In this document: positions 49,669-63,275 of the stretch, in pieces | Layout of the letters: each line of letters opens with the position of its first letter | Position numbering within the stretch: the first letter of the stretch is position 1 | Assembly: GCA_944548615.1 (NCBI GenBank) | Contig: CALYMY010000081.1 | Span: forward strand, 97,311-161,310 | Reading direction: 5' to 3' | Source of the DNA: Micropterix aruncella | Lineage: Eukaryota > Arthropoda > Insecta > Lepidoptera > Micropterigidae | DNA: 64,000 bases | The notes under the pieces: generated by a model | Told to the model about the DNA's origin: nothing | What the model saw: the letters and a program-made list of their open reading frames with translations, nothing else | The model's database searches: none | Program-made: the position numbers and the translations under genes

Positions 49669-50144
49669 GACGAGGGAACTCCTCAACGGTCAACCGTAGA
49701 GACGTGAAATTTGGTATAGGCATTCCATTATGACGGCAATTACTAAGTTCCACCATGACATGGCTGCTGCACCCAGGGTTGGCTCCCGACGAGGGAACTC
49801 CTCAACGGTCAACCGTAGAGACGTGAAATTTGTTATAGCCATTCCATTATGATGGCAATTACTAAGTTCCACCATGACATGGCTGCTGCACCCAGGGTTG
49901 GCTCCCGACGAGGGAACTCCTCAACGGTCAACCGTAGAGACGTGAAATTTGTTATAGCCATTCCATTATGATGGCAATTACTAAGTTCCACCATGACATG
50001 GCTGCTGCACCCAGGGTTGGCTCCCGACGAGGGAACTCCTCAACGGTCAACCGTAGAGACGTGAAATTTGGTATAGGCATTCCATTATGATGGCAATTTC
50101 TAAGTTCCACCATGACATGGCTGCTGCACCCAGGGTTGGCTCCC
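49669..50144 (+). repeat. 119-bp satellite array, 4 monomers
   Basis: Monomers 2 and 3 both have the tgttatagcc feature but with accgtag, not accctag, so this looks like a conversion product of the marker monomer. Monomer 1 has attatgacggc. Confidence 0.97.
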
Positions 50145-50153
50145 GACGAGGGA

Positions 50154-50872
50154 AGCTTCATTTTGAACATAGAAATTGTTATGAAAAAATCACATTTTTC
50201 AAAATAAATCGAGATAGAGTAAACCTACCGCGTTGCGGACTTTGGAGAGATCGACACCCCGCTTAAGCTCTACAAAATGGCATTTTTGAAATTTTGACAT
50301 TTTGAAAATTTTTATATAGAATTTCATTTTAAACATAGAAATTATAATGAAAAAATCACATTTTTCGAAAAAGATCGTGATAGAGTAAACCTATAGCGTT
50401 ACGGCGTTTGGACAGAACGACGGCCTTTGAAATCTCTACGAAATGGCATTTTCGAAATTTTGACATTTTGAAATATTTTATATAAACTTTCATTTTGAAC
50501 ATAGAAATTGTTATGAATAAATGTCATTTTTCGAAAAAGACCGTGATAGAGTAAATAAAACGCGTTACGGTGTTCGGACAGAACGAAGGCCTTTGAAATC
50601 TCTACGAAATGGCATTTTCGAAATTTTGACATTTTGAAATTTTTTATACAAACTTTCATTTTGGACATAGAAATTGTTATGAATAAATGTCATTTTTCGA
50701 AAAAGACCGTGATAGAGTAAATCAAACGCGTTACGTTGTTCGGGCAGAACGAAGGCCTTTGAAATCTCTACGAAATGGCATTTTCGAAATTTTGACATTT
50801 TGAAATTTTTTATATAAACTTTCATTTTGAACATAGAAATTGTTATGAAAAAATCACATTTTTCGAAATAAA
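50154..50872 (+). repeat. 166-bp satellite array, 4 monomers plus 55 bp
   Basis: Monomer 2 is a hybrid. Its left half is the usual second monomer (acggcgt) and its right half is a later type (tttggacag, tttgaaatctc), which marks the deletion junction near 50405-50440. Confidence 0.97.
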
Positions 50873-51293
50873 TTGGCTCCCGACGTTTGAGGGCTATTTC
50901 GCTAAAAGGCATAAATTAAATTCCTCCCTGTTTATTATTATCTAATAGAGATTTGCTTTGCGCATCTAACGCTTCTTTTAATTTTCAAATCTGATTAATA
51001 TTAACGGAATTATAGACGATTTAATATCTGTATAGGTATATTGATTTATCGATTTAACGGTTTTGTTTCCATAGTAACGAGCTCGGGCGGTGGCCCGACT
51101 CGCAATAGAATATTTATCGATTTAACGATTTCTGTTTCTATGGTAACTTCAGCCCTCGTCATACTTGCAAAAGTTTATTTATCGATTTTACGATTTTTGT
51201 TTTCAATAGTAGCGATCCGAGCCAAGGGAGTTTTAGTATTTTTCCCGCGGCTTCGTTTAATAAATTAAATATTATATTCTTTATTTTATCATA
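50873..51293 (+). promoter_or_regulatory. Spacer D of unit 15, variant form
   Basis: X-box-like sites start at 51065 and 51134. It has the aaattcctccc/gagatttgc variants plus gcataaatt. Confidence 0.35.
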
Positions 51294-51433
51294 TACACAC
51301 AAGCGAGGTGTCAAAAGATAGGGTTTTAGAACGCTTTTCATTTCATTGCTTCTGCTTTTTATCTCGTCTTCTTCTTCTTCTTTAATTACTTTTCAATACT
51401 ATTTAATCTGTGCTTTTTCATTTTCATTTTCAG

Positions 51434-51580
51434 TGCCTTTGATCAACGAGAAGAGACAATATGGAGACCACAGAAATAGAAGTGCCGTTTCGGAATTTCG
51501 AAGAAATACCGGAACGAGCCAGAGATATTGCCCGCGAGGCGTTAAACGAATTAAAAGGAGTAAACAACCTACGGAAAGAG
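51434..51580 (+). pseudogene. Candidate first coding exon, long form
   Basis: ATG is at 51461 and the donor at 51581. The unspliced frame ends at 51631. Confidence 0.45.
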
Positions 51581-51592
51581 GTACGTGACAAG

Positions 51593-53139
51593 GACGAGGG
51601 AACTCCTCAACGGTCAACCGTAGAGACGTGAAATTTGGTATAGGCATTCCATTATGATGGCAATTACTAAGTTCCACCATGACATGGCTGCTGCACCCAG
51701 GGTTGGCTCCCGACGAGGGAACTCCTCAACGGTCAACCCTAGAGACGTGAAATTTGTTATAGCCATTCCATTATGATGGCAATTACTAAGTTCCACCATG
51801 ACATGGCTGCTGCACCCAGGGTTGGCTCCCGACGAGGGAACTCCTCAACCGTCAACCGTAGAGACGTGAAATTTGGTATAGGCATTCCATTATGATGGCA
51901 ATTTCTAAGTTCCACCATGACATCGCTGCTGCACCCAGGGTTGGCTCCCGACGAGGGAACTCCTCAACGGTCAACCGTAGAGACGTGAAATTTGGTATAG
52001 GCATTCCATTATGATGACAATTACTAAGTTCCACCATGACATGGCTGCTGCACCCAGGGTTGGCTCCCGACGAGGGAACTCCTCAACGGTCAACCGTAGA
52101 GACGTGAAATTTGGTATAGGCATTCCATTATGATGGCAATTTCTAAGTTCCACCATGACATCGCTGCTGCACTCAGGGTTGGCTCCCGACGAGGAAACTC
52201 CTCAACGGTCAACCGTAGAGACGTGAAATTTGGTATAGGCATTCCATTATGATGGCAATTTCTAAGTTCCACCATGACATCGCTGCTGCACCCAGGGTTT
52301 GCTCCCGACGAGGAAACTCCTCAACGGTCAACCGTAGAGACGTGAAATTTGGTATAGGCATTCCATTATGATGGCAATTTCTAAGTTCCACCATGACATC
52401 GCTGCTGCACCCAGGGTTGGCTCCCGACGAGGAAACTCCTCAACGGTCAACCGTAGAGACGTGAAATTTGGTATAGGCATTCCATTATGATGGCAATTAC
52501 TAAGTTCCACCATGACATGGCTGCTGCATCCAGGGTTGGCTCCCGACGAGGGAACTCCTCAACGGTCAACCGTAGAGACGTGAAATTTGGTATAGGCATT
52601 CCATTATGATGGCAATTACTAAGTTCCACCATGACATGGCTGCTGCACCCAGGGTTGGCTCCCGACGAGGGAACTCCTCAACGGTCAACCGTAGAGACGT
52701 GAAATTTGGTATAGGCATTCCATTATGATGGCAATTTGTAAGTTCCACCATGACATGGCTGCTGCACCCAGGGTTGGCTCCCGACGAGGGAACTCCTCAA
52801 CGGTCAACCGTAGAGACGTGAAATTTGGTATAGGCATTCCATTATTATGGCAATTTCTAAGTTCCACCATGACATCGCTGCTGCACCCAGGGTTGGCTCC
52901 CGACGAGGAAACTCCTCAACGGTCAACCGTAGAGACGTGAAATTTGGTATAGGCATTCCATTATGATGGCAATTACTAAGTTCCACCATGACATGGCTGC
53001 TGCACCCAGGGTTGGCTCCCGACGAGGGAACTCCTCAACGGTCAACCGTAGAGACGTGAAATTTGGTATAGGCATTCCATTATGATGGCAATTACTAAGT
53101 TCCACCATGACATGGCTGCTGCACCCAGGGTTGGCTCCC
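51593..53139 (+). repeat. 119-bp satellite array, 13 monomers
   Basis: Same monomer order and variants as unit 14. Confidence 0.97.
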
Positions 53140-53148
53140 GACGAGGGA

Positions 53149-54365
53149 AGCTTCATTTTGAACATAGAAATTGTTATGAAAAAATCACATTTTTCGAAAT
53201 AAATCGAGATACAGTAAACCTACCGCGTTGCGGACTTTGGAGAGATCGACACCCCGCTTAAGCTCTACAAAATGGCATTTTTGAAATTTTGACATTTTGA
53301 AAATTTTTATATAGAATTTCATTTTAAACATAGAAATTATAATGAAAAAATCACATTTTTCGAAAAAGATCGTGATAGAGTAAACCTATAGCGTTACGGC
53401 GTTCGGACAGAACGACGGCCTTGGTATTCTCTTCGAAATGGCATTTTCGAAATTTTGACATTTTGAAATTTTTTATATAAACTTTCATTTTGAACATAGA
53501 AATTGTTATGAATAAATGACATTTTTCAAAAAAGACCGTGATAGAGTAAATTAAACGCGTTACGGTGTTCCGGCAGAACGAAGGCCTTTGAAATCTCTAC
53601 GAAATGGCATTTTCGAAATTTTGACATTTTGAAATTTTTTATACAAACTTTCATTTTGAACATAGAAATTGTTATGAATAAATGTCATTTTTCGAAAAAG
53701 ACCGTGATAGAGTAAATCAAACGCGTTACGGTGTTCGGACAGAACGAAGGCCTTTGAAAACTCTACGAAATGGCATTTTCGAAATTTTGACATTTTGAAA
53801 TATTTTATATAAACTTTCATTTTGAACATAGAAATTGTTATGAAAAAATCACATTTTTCACAAAAGAACGAGATAGAGTAAATAAAACGCGTTACGGTGT
53901 TTGGACAGAACGAAGGCCTTTGAAATCTCTACGAAATGGCATTTTCGAAATTTTGACATTTTGAAATTTTTTATATAAACTTTCATTTTGAACATAGAAA
54001 TTGTTATGAATAAATGTCATTTTTCGAAAAAGACCGTGATAGAGTAAATAAAACGCGTTACGGTGTTCGGACAGAACGAAGGCCTTTGAAATCTCTACGA
54101 AATGGCATTTTCGAAATTTTGACATTTTGAAATTTTTTATACAAACTTTCATTTTGGACATAGAAATTGTTATGAATAAATGTCATTTTTCGAAAAAGAC
54201 CGTGATAGAGTAAATCAAACGCGTTACGTTGTTCGGGCAGAACGAAGGCCTTTGAAATCTCTACGAAATGGCATTTTCGAAATTTTGACATTTTGAAATT
54301 TTTTATATAAACTTTCATTTTGAACATAGAAATTGTTATGAAAAAATCACATTTTTCGAAATAAA
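53149..54365 (+). repeat. 166-bp satellite array, 7 monomers plus 55 bp
   Basis: Same as unit 14, including gatacagtaa. Confidence 0.97.
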
Positions 54366-54786
54366 TTGGCTCCCGACGTTTGAGGGCTATTTCGCTAAAA
54401 GGCATCAATTATAGTCCTCCCTGTTTATTATTATCTAATAGAGTTTTGCTTTGCGCATCTAACGCTTCTTTTAATTTTCAAATCTGATTAATATTAACGG
54501 AATTATAGACGATTTAATATCTGTATAGGTATATTGATTTATCGATTTAACGGTTTTGTTTCCATAGTAACGAGCTCGGGCGGTGGCCCGACTCGCAATA
54601 GAATATTTATCGATTTAACGATTTCTGTTTCTATGGTAACTTCAGCCCTCGTCATACTTGCAAAAGTTTATTTATCGATTTTACGATTTTTGTTTTCAAT
54701 AGTAGCGATCCGAGCCAAGGGAGTTTTAGTATTTTTCCCGCGGCTTCGTTTAATAAATTAAATATTATATTCTTTATTTTATCATA
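54366..54786 (+). promoter_or_regulatory. Spacer D of unit 16
   Basis: X-box-like sites start at 54558 and 54627. Confidence 0.35.
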
Positions 54787-54926
54787 TACACACAAGCGAG
54801 GTGTCAAAAGATAGGGTTTTAGAACGCTTTTCATTTCATTGCTTCTGCTTTTTATCTCGTCTTCTTCTTCTTCTTTTTTTACTTTTCAATACTATTTAAT
54901 CTGTGCTTTTTCATTTTCATTTTCAG

Positions 54927-55073
54927 TGCCTTTGATCAACGAGAAGAGACAATATGGAGACCACAGAAATAGAAGTGCCGTTTCGGAATTTCGAAGAAAT
55001 ACCGGAACGAGCCAGAGATATTGCCCGCGAGGCGTTAAACGAATTAAAAGGAGTAAACAACCTACGGAAAGAG
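54927..55073 (+). pseudogene. Candidate first coding exon, long form
   Basis: ATG is at 54954 and the donor at 55074. The unspliced frame ends at 55124. Confidence 0.45.
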
Positions 55074-55085
55074 GTACGTGACAAG

Positions 55086-55442
55086 GACGAGGGAACTCCT
55101 CAACGGTCAACCGTAGAGACGTGAAATTTGGTATAGGCATTCCATTATGACGGCAATTACTAAGTTCCACCATGACATGGCTGCTGCACCCAGGGTTGGC
55201 TCCCGACGAGGGAACTCCTCAACGGTCAACCGTAGAGACGTGAAATTTGTTATAGCCATTCCATTATGATGGCAATTACTAAGTTCCACCATGACATGGC
55301 TGCTGCACCCAGGGTTGGCTCCCGACGAGGGAACTCCTCAACGGTCAACCGTAGAGACGTGAAATTTGGTATAGGCATTCCATTATGATGGCAATTTCTA
55401 AGTTCCACCATGACATGGCTGCTGCACCCAGGGTTGGCTCCC
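55086..55442 (+). repeat. 119-bp satellite array, 3 monomers
   Basis: The smallest B array. Compared with unit 15, one of the two tgttatagcc monomers is absent. Confidence 0.97.
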
Positions 55443-55451
55443 GACGAGGGA

Positions 55452-56170
55452 AGCTTCATTTTGAACATAGAAATTGTTATGAAAAAATCACATTTTTCAA
55501 AATAAATCGAGATAGAGTAAACCTACCGCGTTGCGGACTTTGGAGAGATCGACACCCCGCTTAAGCTCTACAAAATGGCATTTTTGAAATTTTGACATTT
55601 TGAAAATTTTTATATAGAATTTCATTTTAAACATAGAAATTATAATGAAAAAATCACATTTTTCGAAAAAGATCGTGATAGAGTAAACCTATAGCGTTAC
55701 GGCGTTTGGACAGAACGACGGCCTTTGAAATCTCTACGAAATGGCATTTTCGAAATTTTGACATTTTGAAATATTTTATATAAACTTTCATTTTGAACAT
55801 AGAAATTGTTATGAATAAATGTCATTTTTCGAAAAAGACCGTGATAGAGTAAATAAAACGCGTTACGGTGTTCGGACAGAACGAAGGCCTTTGAAATCTC
55901 TACGAAATGGCATTTTCGAAATTTTGACATTTTGAAATTTTTTATACAAACTTTCATTTTGGACATAGAAATTGTTATGAATAAATGTCATTTTTCGAAA
56001 AAGACCGTGATAGAGTAAATCAAACGCGTTACGTTGTTCGGGCAGAACGAAGGCCTTTGAAATCTCTACGAAATGGCATTTTCGAAATTTTGACATTTTG
56101 AAATTTTTTATATAAACTTTCATTTTGAACATAGAAATTGTTATGAAAAAATCACATTTTTCGAAATAAA
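55452..56170 (+). repeat. 166-bp satellite array, 4 monomers plus 55 bp
   Basis: It has the same hybrid second monomer and internal deletion as unit 15. Confidence 0.97.
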
Positions 56171-56591
56171 TTGGCTCCCGACGTTTGAGGGCTATTTCGC
56201 TAAAAGGCATCAATTATAGTCCTCCCTGTTTATTATTATCTAATAGAGTTTTGCTTTGCGCATCTAACGCTTCTTTTAATTTTCAAATCTGATTAATATT
56301 AACGGAATTATAGACGATTTAATATCTGTATAGGTATATTGATTTATCGATTTAACGGTTTTGTTTCCATAGTAACGAGCTCGGGCGGTGGCCCAACTCG
56401 CAATAGAATATTTATCGATTTAACGATTTCTGTTTCTATGGTAACTTCAGCCCTCGTCATACTTGCAAAAGTTTATTTATCGATTTTACGATTTTTGTTT
56501 TCAATAGTAGCGATCCGAGCCAAGGGAGTTTTAGTATTTTTCCCGCGGCTTCGTTTAATAAATTAAATATTATATTCTTTATTTTATCATA
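56171..56591 (+). promoter_or_regulatory. Spacer D of unit 17
   Basis: X-box-like sites start at 56363 and 56432. One hairpin-arm base is changed (gcccaactcg near 56391). Confidence 0.35.
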
Positions 56592-56731
56592 TACACACAA
56601 GCGAGGTGTCAAAAGATAGGGTTTTAGAACGCTTTTCATTTCATTGCTTCTGCTTTTTATCTCGTCTTCTTCTTCTTCTTTAATTACTTTTCAATACTAT
56701 TTAATCTGTGCTTTTTCATTTTCATTTTCAG

Positions 56732-56878
56732 TGCCTTTGATCAACGAGAAGAGACAATATGGAGACCACAGAAATAGAAGTGCCGTTTCGGAATTTCGAA
56801 GAAATACCGGAACGAGCCAGAGATATTGCCCGCGAGGCGTTAAACGAATTAAAAGGAGTAAACAACCTACGGAAAGAG
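56732..56878 (+). pseudogene. Candidate first coding exon, long form
   Basis: ATG is at 56759 and the donor at 56879. The unspliced frame ends at 56929. Confidence 0.45.
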
Positions 56879-56890
56879 GTACGTGACAAG

Positions 56891-58556
56891 GACGAGGGAA
56901 CTCCTCAACGGTCAACCGTAGAGACGTGAAATTTGGTATAGGCATTCCATTATGATGGCAATTACTAAGTTCCACCATGACATGGCTGCTGCACCCAGGG
57001 TTGGCTCCCGACGAGGGAACTCCTCAACGGTCAACCCTAGAGACGTGAAATTTGTTATAGCCATTCCATTATGATGGCAATTACTAAGTTCCACCATGAC
57101 ATGGCTGCTGCACCCAGGGTTGGCTCCCGACGAGGGAACTCCTCAACGGTCAACCGTAGAGACGTGAAATTTGGTATAGGCATTCCATTATGATGGCAAT
57201 TTCTAAGTTCCACCATGACATCGCTGCTGCACCCAGGGTTGGCTCCCGACGAGGAAACTCCTCAACGGTCAACCGTAGAGACGTGAAATTTGGTATAGGC
57301 ATTCCATTATGATGGCAATTTCTAAGTTCCACCATGACATCGCTGCTGCACCCAGGGTTGGCTCCCGACGAGGAAACTCCTCAACGGTCAACCGTAGAGA
57401 CGTGAAATTTGGTATAGGCATTCCATTATGATGGCAATTTCTAAGTTCCACCATGACATCGCTGCTGCACCCAGGGTTGGCTCCCGACGAGGAAACTCCT
57501 CAACGGTCAACCGTAGAGACGTGAAATTTGGTATAGGCATTCCATTATGATGGCAATTACTAAGTTCCACCATGACATGGCTGCTGCATCCAGGGTTGGC
57601 TCCCGACGAGGGAACTCCTCAACGGTCAACCGTAGAGACGTGAAATTTGGTATAGGCATTCCATTATGATGGCAATTACTAAGTTCCACCATGACATGGC
57701 TGCTGCACCCAGGGTTGGCTCCCGACGAGGGAACTCCTCAACGGTCAACCGTAGAGACGTGAAATTTGGTATAAGCATTCCATTATGATGGCAATTTCTA
57801 AGTTCCACCATGACATCGCTGCTGCACCCAGGGTTGGCTCCCGACGAGGAAACTCCTCAACGGTCAACCGTAGAGACGTGAAATTTGGTATAGGCATTCC
57901 ATTATGATGGCAATTACTAAGTTCCACCATGACATGGCTGCTGCATCCAGGGTTGGCTCCCGACGAGGGAACTCCTCAACGGTCAACCGTAGAGACGTGA
58001 AATTTGGTATAGGCATTCCATTATGATGGCAATTACTAAGTTCCACCATGACATGGCTGCTGCACCCAGGGTTGGCTCCCGACGAGGGAACTCCTCAACG
58101 GTCAACCGTAGAGACGTGAAATTTGGTATAGGCATTCCATTATGATGGCAATTTCTAAGTTCCACCATGACATGGCTGCTGCACCCAGGGTTGGCTCCCG
58201 ACGAGGGAACTCCTCAACGGTCAACCGTAGAGACGTGAAATTTGGTATAGGCATTCCATTATTATGGCAATTTCTAAGTTCCACCATGACATCGCTGCTG
58301 CACCCAGGGTTGGCTCCCGACGAGGAAACTCCTCAACGGTCAACCGTAGAGACGTGAAATTTGGTATAGGCATTCCATTATGATGGCAATTACTAAGTTC
58401 CACCATGACATGGCTGCTGCACCCAGGGTTGGCTCCCGACGAGGGAACTCCTCAACGGTCAACCGTAGAGACGTGAAATTTGGTATAGGCATTCCATTAT
58501 GATGGCAATTACTAAGTTCCACCATGACATGGCTGCTGCACCCAGGGTTGGCTCCC
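56891..58556 (+). repeat. 119-bp satellite array, 14 monomers
   Basis: Standard order, with one private base near 57774. Confidence 0.97.
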
Positions 58557-58565
58557 GACGAGGGA

Positions 58566-59782
58566 AGCTTCATTTTGAACATAGAAATTGTTATGAAAAA
58601 ATCACATTTTTCGAAATAAATCGAGATAGAGTAAACCTACCGCGTTGCGGACTTTGGAGAGATCGACACCCCGCTTAAGCTCTACAAAATGGCATTTTTG
58701 AAATTTTGACATTTTGAAAATTTTTATATAGAATTTCATTTTAAACATAGAAATTATAATGAAAAAATCACATTTTTCGAAAAAGATCGTGATAGAGTAA
58801 ACCTATAGCGTTACGGCGTTCGGACAGAACGACGGCCTTGGTATTCTCTTCGAAATGGCATTTTCGAAATTTTGACATTTTGAAATTTTTTATATAAACT
58901 TTCATTTTGAACATAGAAATTGTTATGAATAAATGACATTTTTCAAAAAAGACCGTGATAGAGTAAATTAAACGCGTTACAGTGTTCCGGCAGAACGAAG
59001 GCCTTTGAAATCTCTACGAAATGGCATTTTCGAAATTTTGACATTTTGAAATTTTTTATACAAACTTTCATTTTGAACATAGAAATTGTTATGAATAAAT
59101 GTCATTTTTCGAAAAAGACTGTGATAGAGTAAATCAAACGCGTTACGGTGTTCGGACAGAACGAAGGCCTTTGAAAACTCTACGAAATGGCATTTTCGAA
59201 ATTTTGACATTTTGAAATATTTTATATAAACTTTCATTTTGAACATAGAAATTGTTATGAAAAAATCACATTTTTCACAAAAGAACGAGATAGAGTAAAT
59301 AAAACGCGTTACGGTGTTTGGACAGAACGAAGGCCTTTGAAATCTCTACGAAATGGCATTTTCGAAATTTTGACATTTTGAAATTTTTTATATAAACTTT
59401 CATTTTGAACATAGAAATTGTTATGAATAAATGTCATTTTTCGAAAAAGACCGTGATAGAGTAAATAAAACGCGTTACGGTGTTCGGACAGAACGAAGGC
59501 CTTTGAAATCTCTACGAAATGGCATTTTCGAAATTTTGACATTTTGAAATTTTTTATACAAACTTTCATTTTGGACATAGAAATTGTTATGAATAAATGT
59601 CATTTTTCGAAAAAGACCGTGATAGAGTAAATCAAACGCGTTACGTTGTTCGGGCAGAACGAAGGCCTTTGAAATCTCTACGAAATGGCATTTTCGAAAT
59701 TTTGACATTTTGAAATTTTTTATATAAACTTTCATTTTGAACATAGAAATTGTTATGAAAAAATCACATTTTTCGAAATAAA
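58566..59782 (+). repeat. 166-bp satellite array, 7 monomers plus 55 bp
   Basis: Standard order, with private bases near 58981 and 59120. Confidence 0.97.
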
Positions 59783-60203
59783 TTGGCTCCCGACGTTTGA
59801 GGGCTATTTCGCTAAAAGGCATAAATTAAATTCCTCCCTGTTTATTATTATCTAATAGAGATTTGCTTTGCGCATCTAACGCTTCTTTTAATTTTCAAAT
59901 CTGATTAATATTAACGGAATTATAGACGATTTAATATCTGTATAGGTATATTGATTTATCGATTTAACGGTTTTGTTTCCATAGTAACGAGCTCGGGCGG
60001 TGGCCCGACTCGCAATAGAATATTTATCGATTTAACGATTTCTGTTTCTATGGTAACTTCAGCCCTCGTCATACTTGCAAAAGTTTATTTATCGATTTTA
60101 CGATTTTTGTTTTCAATAGTAGCGATCCGAGCCAAGGGAGTTTTAGTATTTTTCCCGCGGCTTCGTTTAATAAATTAAATATTATATTCTTTATTTTATC
60201 ATA
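59783..60203 (+). promoter_or_regulatory. Spacer D of unit 18, variant form
   Basis: X-box-like sites start at 59975 and 60044. It has the same aaattcctccc/gagatttgc/gcataaatt form as unit 15. Confidence 0.35.
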
Positions 60204-60343
60204 TACACACAAGCGAGGTGTCAAAAGATAGGGTTTTAGAACGCTTTTCATTTCATTGCTTCTGCTTTTTATCTCGTCTTCTTCTTCTTCTTTAATTACT
60301 TTTCAATACTATTTAATCTGTGCTTTTTCATTTTCATTTTCAG

Positions 60344-60490
60344 TGCCTTTGATCAACGAGAAGAGACAATATGGAGACCACAGAAATAGAAGTGCCGTTT
60401 CGGAATTTCGAAGAAATACCGGAACGAGCCAGAGATATTGCCCGCGAGGCGTTAAACGAATTAAAAGGAGTAAACAACCTACGGAAAGAG
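60344..60490 (+). pseudogene. Candidate first coding exon, long form
   Basis: ATG is at 60371 and the donor at 60491. The unspliced frame ends at 60541. Confidence 0.45.
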
Positions 60491-60502
60491 GTACGTGACA
60501 AG

Positions 60503-62049
60503 GACGAGGGAACTCCTCAACGGTCAACCGTAGAGACGTGAAATTTGGTATAGGCATTCCATTATGATGGCAATTACTAAGTTCCACCATGACATGGCTG
60601 CTGCACCCAGGGTTGGCTCCCGACGAGGGAACTCCTCAACGGTCAACCCTAGAGACGTGAAATTTGTTATAGCCATTCCATTATGATGGCAATTACTAAG
60701 TTCCACCATGACATGGCTGCTGCACCCAGGGTTGGCTCCCGACGAGGGAACTCCTCAACCGTCAACCGTAGAGACGTGAAATTTGGTATAGGCATTCCAT
60801 TATGATGGCAATTTCTAAGTTCCACCATGACATCGCTGCTGCACCCAGGGTTGGCTCCCGACGAGGGAACTCCTCAACGGTCAACCGTAGAGACGTGAAA
60901 TTTGGTATAGGCATTCCATTATGATGACAATTACTAAGTTCCACCATGACATGGCTGCTGCACCCAGGGTTGGCTCCCGACGAGGGAACTCCTCAACGGT
61001 CAACCGTAGAGACGTGAAATTTGGTATAGGCATTCCATTATGATGGCAATTTCTAAGTTCCACCATGACATCGCTGCTGCACTCAGGGTTGGCTCCCGAC
61101 GAGGAAACTCCTCAACGGTCAACCGTAGAGACGTGAAATTTGGTATAGGCATTCCATTATGATGGCAATTTCTAAGTTCCACCATGACATCGCTGCTGCA
61201 CCCAGGGTTTGCTCCCGACGAGGAAACTCCTCAACGGTCAACCGTAGAGACGTGAAATTTGGTATAGGCATTCCATTATGATGGCAATTTCTAAGTTCCA
61301 CCATGACATCGCTGCTGCACCCAGGGTTGGCTCCCGACGAGGAAACTCCTCAACGGTCAACCGTAGAGACGTGAAATTTGGTATAGGCATTCCATTATGA
61401 TGGCAATTACTAAGTTCCACCATGACATGGCTGCTGCATCCAGGGTTGGCTCCCGACGAGGGAACTCCTCAACGGTCAACCGTAGAGACGTGAAATTTGG
61501 TATAGGCATTCCATTATGATGGCAATTACTAAGTTCCACCATGACATGGCTGCTGCACCCAGGGTTGGCTCCCGACGAGGGAACTCCTCAACGGTCAACC
61601 GTAGAGACGTGAAATTTGGTATAGGCATTCCATTATGATGGCAATTTGTAAGTTCCACCATGACATGGCTGCTGCACCCAGGGTTGGCTCCCGACGAGGG
61701 AACTCCTCAACGGTCAACCGTAGAGACGTGAAATTTGGTATAGGCATTCCATTATTATGGCAATTTCTAAGTTCCACCATGACATCGCTGCTGCACCCAG
61801 GGTTGGCTCCCGACGAGGAAACTCCTCAACGGTCAACCGTAGAGACGTGAAATTTGGTATAGGCATTCCATTATGATGGCAATTACTAAGTTCCACCATG
61901 ACATGGCTGCTGCACCCAGGGTTGGCTCCCGACGAGGGAACTCCTCAACGGTCAACCGTAGAGACGTGAAATTTGGTATAGGCATTCCATTATGATGGCA
62001 ATTACTAAGTTCCACCATGACATGGCTGCTGCACCCAGGGTTGGCTCCC
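60503..62049 (+). repeat. 119-bp satellite array, 13 monomers
   Basis: Same monomer order and variants as units 14 and 16. Confidence 0.97.
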
Positions 62050-62058
62050 GACGAGGGA

Positions 62059-63275
62059 AGCTTCATTTTGAACATAGAAATTGTTATGAAAAAATCACAT
62101 TTTTCGAAATAAATCGAGATACAGTAAACCTACCGCGTTGCGGACTTTGGAGAGATCGACACCCCGCTTAAGCTCTACAAAATGGCATTTTTGAAATTTT
62201 GACATTTTGAAAATTTTTATATAGAATTTCATTTTAAACATAGAAATTATAATGAAAAAATCACATTTTTCGAAAAAGATCGTGATAGAGTAAACCTATA
62301 GCGTTACGGCGTTCGGACAGAACGACGGCCTTGGTATTCTCTTCGAAATGGCATTTTCGAAATTTTGACATTTTGAAATTTTTTATATAAACTTTCATTT
62401 TGAACATAGAAATTGTTATGAATAAATGACATTTTTCAAAAAAGACCGTGATAGAGTAAATTAAACGCGTTACGGTGTTCCGGCAGAACGAAGGCCTTTG
62501 AAATCTCTACGAAATGGCATTTTCGAAATTTTGACATTTTGAAATTTTTTATACAAACTTTCATTTTGAACATAGAAATTGTTATGAATAAATGTCATTT
62601 TTCGAAAAAGACCGTGATAGAGTAAATCAAACGCGTTACGGTGTTCGGACAGAACGAAGGCCTTTGAAAACTCTACGAAATGGCATTTTCGAAATTTTGA
62701 CATTTTGAAATATTTTATATAAACTTTCATTTTGAACATAGAAATTGTTATGAAAAAATCACATTTTTCACAAAAGAACGAGATAGAGTAAATAAAACGC
62801 GTTACGGTGTTTGGACAGAACGAAGGCCTTTGAAATCTCTACGAAATGGCATTTTCGAAATTTTGACATTTTGAAATTTTTTATATAAACTTTCATTTTG
62901 AACATAGAAATTGTTATGAATAAATGTCATTTTTCGAAAAAGACCGTGATAGAGTAAATAAAACGCGTTACGGTGTTCGGACAGAACGAAGGCCTTTGAA
63001 ATCTCTACGAAATGGCATTTTCGAAATTTTGACATTTTGAAATTTTTTATACAAACTTTCATTTTGGACATAGAAATTGTTATGAATAAATGTCATTTTT
63101 CGAAAAAGACCGTGATAGAGTAAATCAAACGCGTTACGTTGTTCGGGCAGAACGAAGGCCTTTGAAATCTCTACGAAATGGCATTTTCGAAATTTTGACA
63201 TTTTGAAATTTTTTATATAAACTTTCATTTTGAACATAGAAATTGTTATGAAAAAATCACATTTTTCGAAATAAA
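62059..63275 (+). repeat. 166-bp satellite array, 7 monomers plus 55 bp
   Basis: Same as units 14 and 16. Confidence 0.97.

Larger units (their letters stand above)
49370..51293 (+). repeat. Higher-order unit 15, contracted (4 x 119 bp, 4 x 166 bp)
   Basis: Both satellite arrays are short. The leader has cttctttttttac where most units have cttctttaattac, shared only with units 17 and 20. C starts with ttcaaaataaatcg, shared with unit 17. Confidence 0.95.
51294..54786 (+). repeat. Higher-order unit 16 (13 x 119 bp, 7 x 166 bp)
   Basis: A sibling of units 14 and 19, with the full linked variant set (for example cctcaaccgtcaacc near 51843 and gatacagtaa near 53208). Confidence 0.95.
54787..56591 (+). 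repeat. Higher-order unit 17, contracted (3 x 119 bp, 4 x 166 bp)
   Basis: The shortest unit. It matches unit 15 apart from one 119-bp monomer fewer and a different D variant. Confidence 0.95.
56592..60203 (+). repeat. Higher-order unit 18 (14 x 119 bp, 7 x 166 bp)
   Basis: A standard 3,612-bp unit lying between copies of the two-unit block. Private changes are ggtataagcatt (57769), gttacagtgttcc (58976) and agactgtgatag (59117). Confidence 0.95.
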
